Positions 1 through 7,312 of a stretch of DNA of 11,029 bases are shown here, one piece after another. The stretch is from Candidatus Ventricola intestinavium (lineage in GTDB: Bacteria > Bacillota > Clostridia > Christensenellales > Aristaeellaceae). Location: contig DVMG01000279.1 of assembly GCA_018715105.1 (NCBI GenBank), positions 1 through 11,029 on the forward strand, in the 5' to 3' direction. Numbering within the stretch: position 1 is the first letter of the stretch; every line of letters starts with the position of its first letter. Under the pieces are notes generated by a model. That model searched no databases. It saw nothing but the letters and a program-made list of their open reading frames with translations, and was not told the DNA's origin. Position numbers and translations under genes: made by a program.

Positions 1-1
1 T

Positions 2-388
2 CTGACGCTTCAGGAAGACCCGGATTATACCGCCAATTCGATGCTCTATCTGGTGGAGGATCCGCGCATGCGCGGCTTTGCGCTGGAGATTCCCAAGTAC
101 GCGGATACAGAGGAGGCGCAGACGCCCATCAGCGCCGTCCGCGCCGCCCGGATGGACTTTTTCGGCCTTGTTACGGGCAGCAGCACGCGGGAGGATATCG
201 TCGCCCTGCTGGGCGAGCCGGACAGCACGCTCTCCTACGATGAGGATGATGCGTTTGACATGATGGTGGAACCCGGCGAAAGCCTGTGCTATGAATGGGG
301 CGGCCGCGTGCTGGAGGCGCATCTTGACGGGGACGGCGTGCTCAGCGTGCTGATCCTGCGCGGGTCGATGCCGGAAATGCTTTACTGA
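2..388 (+). CDS. Unrecognised protein, C-terminal part (5' end outside window)
   Basis: The reading frame is open from base 2 and ends at TGA 386-388, giving at least 128 residues. An ATG at 41 exists, but the frame continues upstream of it in similar acidic sequence with no ribosome binding site before that ATG, so I treat the gene as cut by the window edge. No signal peptide or membrane segment is visible in the part seen. Near its middle is a stretch with GSSTREDIVALLGEPDS, followed by a Tyr/Trp strand (CYEWGG) and a closing hydrophobic strand (GVLSVLIL). That order (helix with a glycine-proline turn, then beta strands) resembles the small SmpA/DUF4309-type folds found in secreted or lipoprotein tails, but this is only a shape resemblance. 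Function is unknown. The ftsK promoter overlaps its stop codon. Confidence 0.6.
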   Translation: MTLQEDPDYTANSMLYLVEDPRMRGFALEIPKYADTEEAQTPISAVRAARMDFFGLVTGSSTREDIVALLGEPDSTLSYDEDDAFDMMVEPGESLCYEWGGRVLEAHLDGDGVLSVLILRGSMPEMLY

Positions 389-409
389 ATTTGCCAGATG
401 TGATATAAT
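381..409 (+). promoter_or_regulatory. Putative sigma-A promoter with extended -10, upstream of ftsK
   Basis: A perfect TATAAT lies at 404-409, preceded by TG at 401-402 (extended -10, TGnTATAAT). The hexamer TTTACT at 381-386 is exactly 17 bp upstream and matches TTGACA at 4 of 6 positions. It overlaps the stop codon of the preceding gene. Transcription would start near 416, giving a leader of about 185 nt before the ftsK ATG. The assignment is from sequence match and spacing alone. Confidence 0.6.
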
Positions 410-414
410 AATCT

Positions 415-443
415 GCCCGGGCAAGGCTTGGGCGGATCTTTTT
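415..443 (+). terminator. Possible weak terminator or start-site hairpin
   Basis: Bases 415-433 can fold into an 8-bp stem with two G-U pairs and an AAG loop. A run of five T follows at 439-443 after a 5-nt spacer. It could end transcription of the upstream gene. The spacer before the T-run is longer than in a good intrinsic terminator, and the hairpin sits on the predicted start site of the promoter at 381-409, so a 5'-end hairpin on the ftsK transcript is equally possible. The rest of the gap to 600 holds one short GCGCC/GGCGC hairpin (523-535) and nothing else I can assign. Confidence 0.3.
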
Positions 444-600
444 GTAAGGCCCTCTTTGCGCAGGCCGCAGCGCGGCTGACAGGGGCGTTCTTTTCGGATA
501 CTCTGCGGTGTTCCGGAAAGGAGCGCCGCAGGCGCACGGAAAGGGGCCGCTGTGGGAGACAGGTTCGCGGCGGGGCCGCAGGGAATGGGGAGGACAGTGC

Positions 601-3600
601 ATGGCCAGAAAGGCTGCTAAGGCTGGCGGTTCAAAGAAACGGACGGTTTCGGGAAAGCGCGGGAAGCCGGGCCGGAAAAAACAGCGCGGCGTGGATCCGC
701 GCGGCGTGGCGGGCATTGTTATCCTGTGCCTGGGGCTGCTGGCGCTGGCCAGCCAGTTTATCCCGTCGACGGGGGGATTTCTCAATCAGTGCATGCTGAT
801 TGCACGGGGGCTGGGCGGCACGCTGTGCCTGCTGCTGCCCATTGTGGTCTGCTGGGCGGGGGTGGTGCTCGTGTTTTTCGCCGAGCGCCGCCTGAGCTTG
901 CGCACGCTGATCTGCGGGACGCTGATTTTCCTCTTTGTGGAGACGATGTTCCAGCTGTTTCAGGTGAATACGGTATCCGCCGCGATCTATGCCGACGGAA
1001 ACGAGATCACATACGGCCGGTTTCTGACCCGCTCCTATTTCAATGCGTCGCTTGACTGCAAGGGCGGCGGCCTGATCGGCGCCCTGCTGGCCTGGCCGCT
1101 GTATCGCGCGCTGGATATCTGGGGAGCGATGATCGTGCTGATCTTTGCGCTGACCATCATGCTGATGGTGCTCACGGGCGTTTCGTTCGGGGGTGTGGGC
1201 ATGATCGTTTCCCAGTGGATGGATGACCTGCGCGTGGGCGCGAGTGAGCGCAGGGAAGAGCGGAATGCTCTTCGCGCCGCGCGTGAGGAGGAAGAGCTGG
1301 AACGCGAAAATGCGCAGGCCCTTGAGCGCCAGAAAAAGAGAATCGAGCGTGCGCAGGCTGAGCGCAGGACACGCGGGCAGGAAGAGGAGGAAGGGACGCA
1401 GGAGCAGGAAGAGGAGGAGACCCCTGCGCCGCGGCCCGAACCCAGGGCGTCGCGCCGCGCCAAAAAGCCCGATCTTCGTGTGGTGCGTCCTCAGCAAGAG
1501 GAGGAACCGGGCGAGGCGCAGAATCCGAACAGCGAAGGCGGCGCATGGGAATACGGCGGAGAAGAGACAGACGTTCATGAGGAACGAACCTATGAGCCGC
1601 TGGCCATGCCGGTTAGGCCGTCTGTCCGCGCCGCGGCGCCGCGCAGGCGCGCGGACGTGCCGGACAGCATGCCTTTGTATATTGAGCGGGATGACGAATT
1701 TACGCGCGAGAGCATCGAGGAAAGGCACGATGCGGGGGAGATGCGCCGGCGCGGACGCTTCACCATCCTTGAGGCGGAAGAAGCCTTCCTTTACGGCATG
1801 AACGCCGTGCCTTCCCCGCAGGATCCGGCGCAGGGACAGCATGAGGATCCTTACCGCGCATACAGGCGCCCGTCGGAAGAGGAAACGGCAGAATGGGGCG
1901 GGGAGAAAGGCGAAGCCGGCGCATATGCCCGTGAAGAAGAGCCGGGAGCCTCCGCGATTGCCGGAACGCCCGATGCGCAGGAGGAAGGGGAGGCCCTTCA
2001 GGAGAGCGAACCGGCTTTCGGAGGGTCGTTTGGTTATTCGATCGCGCCGCGGCAAAGCAGCGTGCAGGAAGTATCCCCGGAGTATGAGGATGAGGAGGCC
2101 GTCGTGACCGCGCCGGTCAACAGGGCGGACACGGCCGCCGCAGGGACATGGGCGGCGAGCCGAAACGGCAGCGCTTCCCGCGCGCCGGCACCGCCTCCCG
2201 TGACCCGCACAGGCCAGGAGGGCGCCCGCCCTGTAAACGGGGCGCAGCCTCTTGTGCAGCTGCGCGGCAGCCGGATGGACGGCACGCCGCTGGTCGTATC
2301 CGGCAAGAAGGAGCATGAGGAGCCCCAGGCCATGCAGGAGGCCTATATTTTCCCGCCCTTTGATCTGCTCAACCGCAGCCGGGTTACGCAGGATCCCAAC
2401 CAGCGCGCGCGGGACGAGGCGGGAGCGAAAAAGCTGCTGGGCACGCTGGAGAGCTTCGGCGTGCAGGCCAAACTGGTGCATGTCACGCATGGCCCGGCGA
2501 TCACCCGCTATGAGATTCAGCCCGCGCCGGGGGTGAAGGTTTCCCGCATCGTAAACCTGGTGGATGACATCGCGCTGAACATGGCGTCCGACGGGGTGCG
2601 CATTGAGGCGCCGATCCCCGGCAAGCCCGCTGTCGGCATTGAGATTCCGAACCAGAAGATTGAAACGGTTTCCCTGCGCGATGTGCTGGAAAGCCAGGAG
2701 ATGGCCCGCGAGAAATCGCCCACCGCGGTTGCGCTTGGAAAGGGAATTTCCGGAGCCCCTGTTGTGGCGGACATGGCCAAGATGCCGCATGTGCTCATTG
2801 CCGGCGCGACGGGATCGGGTAAATCCGTGTGCATCAACACGATCATCAACTCGATTATCTACCGTGCGTCGCCGCGGGATGTGAGGCTGATTCTCATCGA
2901 CCCGAAGGTGGTGGAGCTGTCCGTTTACAACGGCATTCCACACCTGCTCGTGCCGGTGGTGACGGATCCCAAAAAGGCTTCTGCCGCGCTGAGCTGGGCT
3001 GTTGTGGAGATGGAACACCGCTATAAGCGCTTTGAAACCATGGGCGTGCGCGATATCCGGGGCTATAATGCTGCCATCGGGGCGGATGAAGAGCCGATGA
3101 GCAAGATCATCGTCATCATCGACGAGCTGGCCGATCTGATGATGGTTGCGCCCGGCGAAGTGGAGGAATCCATCTGCCGGCTGGCGCAGCTCGCGCGCGC
3201 AGCGGGCATTCACCTGGTGATCGCCACACAGAGACCGTCGGTGAACGTGATCACAGGTGTCATCAAGGCGAACATCCCCAGCCGTATCGCTTTCGCCGTC
3301 TCCTCGCAGATCGACAGCCGCACCATTCTGGATTCGAGCGGCGCGGAAAAGCTGCTTGGCAAGGGCGACATGCTCTATGCCCCCCAGGGCGCGGGCAAGC
3401 CCACGCGCGTGCAGGGCTGCTTTGTATCCGATGAAGAGGTGCAGCGGATTGTGGAATTTGTGCGCGGCAACCACGGCGCGGATTACAACGAGGATGTCAT
3501 CGAGCAGATGAACACCGCGGCGGAGGAAGACCCGGCCGCCGCATCGGATTCGCCCGGCGCGGGGGAACCGGTGGATGAAATGCTCGCCAAGGCCATTGAG

Positions 3601-3795
3601 CTGGCTGTGGAAGCCGGGCAGGTTTCCATCAGCATGCTGCAGCGCAGGCTGCGCGTGGGATATGCGCGCGCGGGAAGGCTTGTGGACGAGATGACGATGC
3701 GCGGCATCACCGCCGAGGCAGAGGGCCCCACCAAGCCGCGCACGGTGCTCATTTCTCGGGAAGAGTGGCGCCGCATGCAGGAAAACCAGGAATAA
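601..3795 (+). CDS. ftsK: FtsK/SpoIIIE family DNA translocase
   Basis: Septum-anchored ATPase that pumps double-stranded DNA during chromosome segregation or, in spore formers, into the forespore. The frame is open from GTG 508, but ATG 601 is the start: GGGGAGG (587-593) lies 7 nt upstream, and residues 1-30 are then a basic cytoplasmic stretch before the first membrane helix. The product is 1064 aa. Membrane segments are at about 35-54, 68-93, 101-122 and 155-200. A long linker (about 205-580) begins with a Glu/Arg-rich coiled coil (about 215-275) and continues low in complexity and acidic. The alpha domain starts near YIFPPFDLL (582). The RecA-like motor has Walker A GATGSGKS (735-742) and Walker B IIVIIDE (D841, E842). 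The C-terminal gamma winged helix (about 991-1055) has LQRRLRVGYARAGRLVDEM, the expected DNA-reading helix for KOPS/SRS-type sites. At 1064 aa it is longer than B. subtilis SpoIIIE (about 790 aa), mostly because of the linker. FtsK versus SpoIIIE role cannot be told from sequence. Confidence 0.96.
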   Translation: MARKAAKAGGSKKRTVSGKRGKPGRKKQRGVDPRGVAGIVILCLGLLALASQFIPSTGGFLNQCMLIARGLGGTLCLLLPIVVCWAGVVLVFFAERRLSLRTLICGTLIFLFVETMFQLFQVNTVSAAIYADGNEITYGRFLTRSYFNASLDCKGGGLIGALLAWPLYRALDIWGAMIVLIFALTIMLMVLTGVSFGGVGMIVSQWMDDLRVGASERREERNALRAAREEEELERENAQALERQKKRIERAQAERRTRGQEEEEGTQEQEEEETPAPRPEPRASRRAKKPDLRVVRPQQEEEPGEAQNPNSEGGAWEYGGEETDVHEERTYEPLAMPVRPSVRAAAPRRRADVPDSMPLYIERDDEFTRESIEERHDAGEMRRRGRFTILEAEEAFLYGMNAVPSPQDPAQGQHEDPYRAYRRPSEEETAEWGGEKGEAGAYAREEEPGASAIAGTPDAQEEGEALQESEPAFGGSFGYSIAPRQSSVQEVSPEYEDEEAVVTAPVNRADTAAAGTWAASRNGSASRAPAPPPVTRTGQEGARPVNGAQPLVQLRGSRMDGTPLVVSGKKEHEEPQAMQEAYIFPPFDLLNRSRVTQDPNQRARDEAGAKKLLGTLESFGVQAKLVHVTHGPAITRYEIQPAPGVKVSRIVNLVDDIALNMASDGVRIEAPIPGKPAVGIEIPNQKIETVSLRDVLESQEMAREKSPTAVALGKGISGAPVVADMAKMPHVLIAGATGSGKSVCINTIINSIIYRASPRDVRLILIDPKVVELSVYNGIPHLLVPVVTDPKKASAALSWAVVEMEHRYKRFETMGVRDIRGYNAAIGADEEPMSKIIVIIDELADLMMVAPGEVEESICRLAQLARAAGIHLVIATQRPSVNVITGVIKANIPSRIAFAVSSQIDSRTILDSSGAEKLLGKGDMLYAPQGAGKPTRVQGCFVSDEEVQRIVEFVRGNHGADYNEDVIEQMNTAAEEDPAAASDSPGAGEPVDEMLAKAIELAVEAGQVSISMLQRRLRVGYARAGRLVDEMTMRGITAEAEGPTKPRTVLISREEWRRMQENQE

Positions 3796-3856
3796 CCGCG
3801 AATTTTTCCATAGAATACATCGCATGATCAACGATGCGTGAGAAAAGGAGAGCATG

Positions 3857-5119
3857 ATGAAATTCATCAAAACCCCCGTCAAGGGGATGTGCGATATGCT
3901 CCCCGGCGACATGCGCCTGCGCGAGCATGTGCTGGGGATGATCAAGAAGACGTACGGCTCGTATGGCTTCATGCAGATTGAAACGCCGGTGATGGAGCAT
4001 ATTGAGAACCTGACATCCAAGCAGGGCGGGGACAACGAAAAGCTGATCTTCAAGGTCATGAAGCGCGGCGCGGATCTGCAGCGCGCGCTGCAAAAAGGGG
4101 ACGGGGAGCTGGCGGACAACGGCCTGCGCTATGACCTGACGGTGCCTTTGGCCCGGTATTATGCCAACAACAAAGAGCAGCTGCCCGCGCCGTTCAAAGC
4201 GCTGCAAATCGGCAGCGTGTGGCGCGCGGATAATCCGCAGAAAGGGCGTTTCCGCCAGTTCACGCAGTGCGACATCGATATCCTCGGCGATGAGAGCAAC
4301 CTCGCCGAAATTGAGCTGATCTCAGCGACTGCTTCCATGCTCACCCGGATTTTCGCTGAAATCAACGTCACGGATTTCACCATTCATATCAACGACAGGC
4401 AGTTACTGGGCGCAGTGGCGCTTTCCGCGGGCTTTACGCAGGAGCAGGTGGGGAGCGTGCTGATCTCGCTGGACAAGTTTGATAAGATTGGCCTGGACGG
4501 AATTGAAAAGGAACTGCTCCAAAACGGATACGACGCGGCCGTTGTGGAAAACTATCTGCGTGTATACCGCGGCGTGAGGCCGGGAATCTCCATCGCGGAA
4601 TTCTGCGCGGGCATCGACAGGGCGCGCCTTCCTCAGGAAGCAGCGGATAATCTGGCACAGATCATCGAATGCGTGAGGCCGATGCTTTCACGGGGGGTTA
4701 AACTTGTGTTTGATCCCACGCTTGTTCGCGGCATGGGGTATTATACCGGCCCCATCTTCGAGGTGACGATGGATGGATATGGCTTTTCCATCGCCGGCGG
4801 CGGGCGGTATGACCGGATGATCGGCCGGTTCAGCGGTCAGGATGTGTGCGCCAGCGGTTTTTCCATCGGCTTTGAGCGCATCGTCACCATTCTGAAGGAT
4901 CATATGCAGGGCGGTTATCGCCGCAAAGAAGAGGCGGTGGCCTACCTGATCGGGGGAAAGGTGCCCCAGGCGCGCAGGATGCAGGTTCTCGCCGACGCGG
5001 CGCGGCTGCGTGAGGCCGGCGCGATTGCGACCGTGCTGCCGATGAATAAAAACATCCGCCATCAGATTGAACGGCTGGAGGCGGAAGGATATAACCGGTT
5101 TGAAAAGGTGTTTGAGTGA
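3857..5119 (+). CDS. hisS: Histidyl-tRNA synthetase, LRYDLT-type, short C-terminus
   Basis: Class II synthetase that charges tRNA-His. I chose ATG 3857 (420 aa) over the adjacent ATG 3854 because AAAAGGAG (3843-3850) lies 6 nt from the former and 3 nt from the latter. Visible motifs: N-terminal KGMCDMLPGD (9-18); LRYDLTVPLARY from residue 90; motif 2 with WRADNPQKGRFRQF (122-135) and CDIDILG; the histidine loop LVRGMGYYTG (289-298, R291); and motif 3 GGGRYDRMIGRFSG followed by SGFSIGFERI. LRYDLT and RADNPQ-CDIDI are closer to the eukaryotic-like HisRS branch than to the E. coli type. The retained histidine loop and partial anticodon domain argue against the regulatory paralogue HisZ. Oddities: the anticodon-binding domain stops after NKNIRHQIERLEAEGYNRF, about 25 residues short of the usual end, and the loop reads GMGYY where LDYY is common. 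The gene follows ftsK after 61 nt without a terminator. Confidence 0.9.
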   Translation: MKFIKTPVKGMCDMLPGDMRLREHVLGMIKKTYGSYGFMQIETPVMEHIENLTSKQGGDNEKLIFKVMKRGADLQRALQKGDGELADNGLRYDLTVPLARYYANNKEQLPAPFKALQIGSVWRADNPQKGRFRQFTQCDIDILGDESNLAEIELISATASMLTRIFAEINVTDFTIHINDRQLLGAVALSAGFTQEQVGSVLISLDKFDKIGLDGIEKELLQNGYDAAVVENYLRVYRGVRPGISIAEFCAGIDRARLPQEAADNLAQIIECVRPMLSRGVKLVFDPTLVRGMGYYTGPIFEVTMDGYGFSIAGGGRYDRMIGRFSGQDVCASGFSIGFERIVTILKDHMQGGYRRKEEAVAYLIGGKVPQARRMQVLADAARLREAGAIATVLPMNKNIRHQIERLEAEGYNRFEKVFE

Positions 5120-5122
5120 GCG

Positions 5123-5139
5123 CTGGCCGGCACGGCCGG
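5123..5139 (+). other. Intercistronic hairpin touching the rseC-like SD
   Basis: CTGGCCG (5123-5129), loop GCA and CGGCCGG (5133-5139) form a 7-bp stem with one G-U pair, placed between the hisS stop (5119) and the next ATG (5150). Its 3' arm touches the first bases of the GGGGAGG Shine-Dalgarno region (5138-5144). No T-run follows, so it is not an intrinsic terminator. It could modulate translation or protect the mRNA; no function is shown. Confidence 0.35.
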
Positions 5140-5149
5140 GGAGGAGAGC

Positions 5150-5584
5150 ATGACCAATAAGGGAATCGTCACCGAAGTCAACGGAGACATGCTGACCATT
5201 GTATTTGAGCGCCATGAGGCGTGCGGCGACTGCCATGCCTGTATGCGCGGCAGCAACGACTGCGGCAAACATACCGTCAAGCTGCGCGGCAAGGCGCGTC
5301 AGGGCGATATCGTAGAGGTGGAGATGGATGACTCGCACGTCATGGCGGCGTCCGCGATGGCTTACCTGATCCCGCTGGCGGGTTTTCTTGTGGGTCTCGT
5401 GGTTGGCTGGGGGATCAGCCGGGGAATGCCCTCGGTGAACGCGGAGATGCTGACGGCGCTGTGCGCTGTGCTGGGCACGGGCGCGGCGTATCTGGTCATG
5501 CGTGCGCTGGACCCCCATTTTTCAAAGGGCAGATGGGAGCAGCGGATTATTTCGGTCACCCATCCGCAGGACAGGACGGAATGA
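5150..5584 (+). CDS. RseC/MucC family membrane redox protein
   Basis: Small inner-membrane protein of 144 aa. The N-terminal part (1-65) is a beta-rich cytoplasmic domain starting KGIVTEVNGDML, with four cysteines spaced C25-x2-C28-x2-C31-x6-C38, the family's likely metal or redox site. Two membrane helices follow at about 68-89 and 98-117, with a short polar tail. In enterobacteria RseC influences sigma-E and works with the Rsx/Rnf complex to keep SoxR reduced. In Bacillota and Clostridia family members often accompany Rnf-type or redox genes, and their exact job is unsettled. Here the gene sits 30 nt after hisS, behind a GGGGAGG ribosome binding site, and 60 nt before thioredoxin. That suggests a thiol or electron-transfer role (inference). 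Family assignment rests on the Cys cluster plus the two-helix architecture and length, all typical. Confidence 0.82.
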   Translation: MTNKGIVTEVNGDMLTIVFERHEACGDCHACMRGSNDCGKHTVKLRGKARQGDIVEVEMDDSHVMAASAMAYLIPLAGFLVGLVVGWGISRGMPSVNAEMLTALCAVLGTGAAYLVMRALDPHFSKGRWEQRIISVTHPQDRTE

Positions 5585-5644
5585 GGAACGCCGAAGGGGC
5601 GTATCCTCACAACGATCATACGATGATGACAGGAGGAGTTTTTT

Positions 5645-5959
5645 ATGGCCATGCATCTTGATGAGAAGGCGTTTGAGCAGGCAATCGCGGGCGACAAGCC
5701 GGTTCTGGTTGACTTCTGGGCGACATGGTGCGGCCCGTGCCGCATGATCGCGCCGGTGATCGAGGAAATTGCTCAGGATTATGAAGGTCGCGCGCTGGTG
5801 GGCAAGGTGGATGTGGATCAGGAACCGGGTCTTGCCCAGCGGTTTGGCGTGATGAGCATCCCGACGCTGATCGTGTTTAAAGGCGGCAAGGTCGTCGAGC
5901 AGGCGGTTGGTGCGCGTGGAAAGCAGGATGTGGCCTCGATGATTGAGCGGCATCTGTGA
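5645..5959 (+). CDS. trxA: Thioredoxin
   Basis: Cytosolic protein-disulfide reductase, recycled by thioredoxin reductase. The product is 104 aa, the standard length. The active site WCGPC lies at 28-32 inside FWATWCGPCRM, the buried Asp is at D23 (VLVDFW), and the cis-proline loop is MSIPT with P73, followed by the central strand and GGK turn. The start is well set: AGGAGG (5631-5636) is 8 nt before ATG 5645, and the sequence before the first strand is the usual length. It is the last gene of the plus-strand unit, 60 nt after the RseC-like gene and followed by the terminator at 6026-6066. Nothing is missing or unusual in the protein. Confidence 0.97.
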   Translation: MAMHLDEKAFEQAIAGDKPVLVDFWATWCGPCRMIAPVIEEIAQDYEGRALVGKVDVDQEPGLAQRFGVMSIPTLIVFKGGKVVEQAVGARGKQDVASMIERHL

Positions 5960-6025
5960 GATGGCATGAGCATCGGGCGAAAAAACGCAAGAGGAATGTG
6001 TCGATAAAACAGCGTTCCTGCAAAT

Positions 6026-6066
6026 AAAAAGATGTGAGAGGATTCGCTCTTCTCACATCTTTTTTT
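6026..6066 (+). terminator. Rho-independent terminator, probably bidirectional
   Basis: GATGTGAGA (6031-6039) pairs perfectly with TCTCACATC (6051-6059). The stem grows inward by three more pairs (one G-U) and outward through AAAAA (6026-6030) against the T-run (6060-6066). This is a textbook intrinsic terminator about 70 nt after trxA. The A-run on the 5' side gives a T-run on the other strand, so it can also stop the minus-strand operon that ends at 6307. Confidence 0.92.
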
Positions 6067-6120
6067 GACCCAATATCAAAGATTCTTGACATTTGGGAAG
6101 TACCCGAACAGGAGGAATGG

Positions 6121-6297
6121 ATGAATATATGTATGAATGGATGGAGGAGGTTTTCCCAAGAGGAACTGGCGAAGAGATGCGGTGTTTCCCGGCAGACCGT
6201 GAATGCGATCGAAAAGAACAAGTAGGATCCCACCCTGTCGCGGACCTTCAGCCTGGCAGGGGCGATCCAACGGGCGGTGGATGCGCTTTTTATCCCG
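6121..6297 (+). pseudogene. Broken XRE-family HTH regulator (YgzD-like)
   Basis: Remnant of a small DNA-binding regulator of the roughly 65-75-aa XRE group. From ATG 6121, with AGGAGG (6110-6115) 5 nt upstream, the frame reads MNICMNGWRRFSQEELAKRC, then GVSRQTVNAIEKNK, a complete helix-turn-helix, and stops at TAG 6223-6225. In relatives the next residues are YDPTL. Here the TAG stands exactly where Tyr is expected, and the same frame continues DPTLSRTFSLAGAIQRAVDALFIP to 6297, matching the usual C-terminal half ending in LFIP. One base change from a Tyr codon explains the stop. No natural stop follows LFIP before the frame runs into the antisense of the kinase gene, and the residues before FSQEE look a little short, so the gene seems decayed at more than one point. 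A 34-aa product might still be made. A sequencing error at one base is the main alternative. Confidence 0.75.
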
Positions 6298-6306
6298 GTG
6301 GCGAAT

Positions 6307-7239
6307 TCATGGCAAGTAGGCAACCGGACGGATTTCCACGCGATCCAGGAAGGAACGATAGGCATCGTCGCAGCCGGCCACATGCGCGCTGGCGCAGGCA
6401 ATCCCTGTACGCAGGGCCGTCTCACAGTCCCGCGGGTTCTCCACAGAGGCGCTCAGATAGCCGGCGACAAGCGAGTCACCGGCTCCTACTGTGGTTTCAA
6501 CGTCTACATGGATGGCGCAGGCCGACAGACATCGGTTTTTCGTCACCAGAAGGGAACCATCCGCATCCATGGAAACCAGCACAGTGCGGATTCCCTGCCG
6601 GTTGAGACGCAAAGCCTCATGCGCGATATCCTGCGCTGTAGGCAGGGAACGGCCGGTCAGAAGCTCAAGCTCATGCCGGTTGGGCTTGATCATATCGGGC
6701 TTTTCCGGAATGGCAAGCCGCAGGGCTTCTCCCGCTGTATCCAGCAGAATCCGGCATTTTGGCGCAGCGCAGCGCGCATGCCGGATCCGCTCCGCATAAA
6801 AACCGGCGGGAACGTCATGAGGCAGGCTGCCGGTCAGCACAAGCCAGTCGCTCTTTTCTGCCTGGCTGTCGATCGCAGCGGCACAGGCTTCCTGCACGGA
6901 GGAATCGCCCAAAACGGCGGGCATGTTGATCTCCGTAATCATGGAGGCAGAACGATCCAGGAGCTTTGTGTTGACGCGCAATTCGCCCGGTGCGGGCACA
7001 GCGGTATAGTCAAGGCCGCTGCGCTCAAGCATTTCCAGCATGGGCGCCATGCCCGTGCGGTAGGCCGGTGTGATGAGATGAACGTCGCAGACGAGCCTTT
7101 TGAGCATCCGGGCAACATGGAAGCCCTTCCCTCCGGGTCTGTCCTGGCACAGAAGCGGACGATTTGTTCCGCCGACGGACAGGCGTTCAAGATGGATATA
7201 CCGGTCTATGCTGGGGGTCAGCCCGGCCACCGTGATCAT
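6307..7239 (-). CDS. PfkB-family sugar kinase (1-phosphofructokinase/LacC-like)
   Basis: ATP-dependent kinase of the ribokinase/PfkB fold, nearest in pattern to 1-phosphofructokinase (FruK) and tagatose-6-phosphate kinase (LacC). It is 310 aa from the ATG at 7239. Earlier ATGs at 7248 and 7260 are less likely because AAGGAG ends directly at 7249, which leaves 9 nt to the chosen start, and the protein then begins MITVAGLTPSIDRYI as family members do. Motifs: PGGKG (35-39) of the sugar-binding signature, LTGSLP (135-140), KPNRHE (185-190), and VGAGDS (251-256) with catalytic base D255. The substrate cannot be fixed: no PTS transporter, DeoR regulator or other sugar gene is visible nearby. It lies 73 nt downstream of the SufB/D-like gene, same strand, no terminator between, so it is probably co-transcribed with suf. 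Convergent with trxA across the shared terminator. Confidence 0.85.
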   Translation of the reverse strand: MITVAGLTPSIDRYIHLERLSVGGTNRPLLCQDRPGGKGFHVARMLKRLVCDVHLITPAYRTGMAPMLEMLERSGLDYTAVPAPGELRVNTKLLDRSASMITEINMPAVLGDSSVQEACAAAIDSQAEKSDWLVLTGSLPHDVPAGFYAERIRHARCAAPKCRILLDTAGEALRLAIPEKPDMIKPNRHELELLTGRSLPTAQDIAHEALRLNRQGIRTVLVSMDADGSLLVTKNRCLSACAIHVDVETTVGAGDSLVAGYLSASVENPRDCETALRTGIACASAHVAGCDDAYRSFLDRVEIRPVAYLP

Positions 7240-7312
7240 GCGCTGCATCTCCTTCCTCATTTTGATGGGTATGCCGTCCTGCGTCACGAGATCAGCAGGA
7301 AGAAAATCCGGA

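Noticed and set aside
508..600. Longer FtsK start at GTG 508
   Set aside because: No ribosome binding site before 508, and the extra 31 residues do not resemble the family, whereas ATG 601 has GGGGAGG at 7 nt.
3811..3816. TAGAAT as a -10 for a hisS promoter, with a nearby CGCAT/ATGCG repeat (3821-3838)
   Set aside because: No acceptable -35 lies 16-18 bp upstream, and the repeat is only a 5-bp stem; both can occur by chance.
631..4119. 1162-aa open frame antisense to ftsK and the start of hisS
   Set aside because: It mirrors strongly supported genes, is rich in His, Arg and Gly/Ala as expected from reading GC-rich codons backward, and shows no domain motif or ribosome binding site.
3857..5119. 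HisZ (ATP phosphoribosyltransferase regulatory subunit) in place of HisRS
   Set aside because: The histidine loop with R291 and part of an anticodon domain are present, and no histidine biosynthesis genes are nearby.
6086..6091. TTGACA as a -35 for the XRE remnant
   Set aside because: No -10 hexamer at 16-18 bp; that position holds the ribosome binding site.
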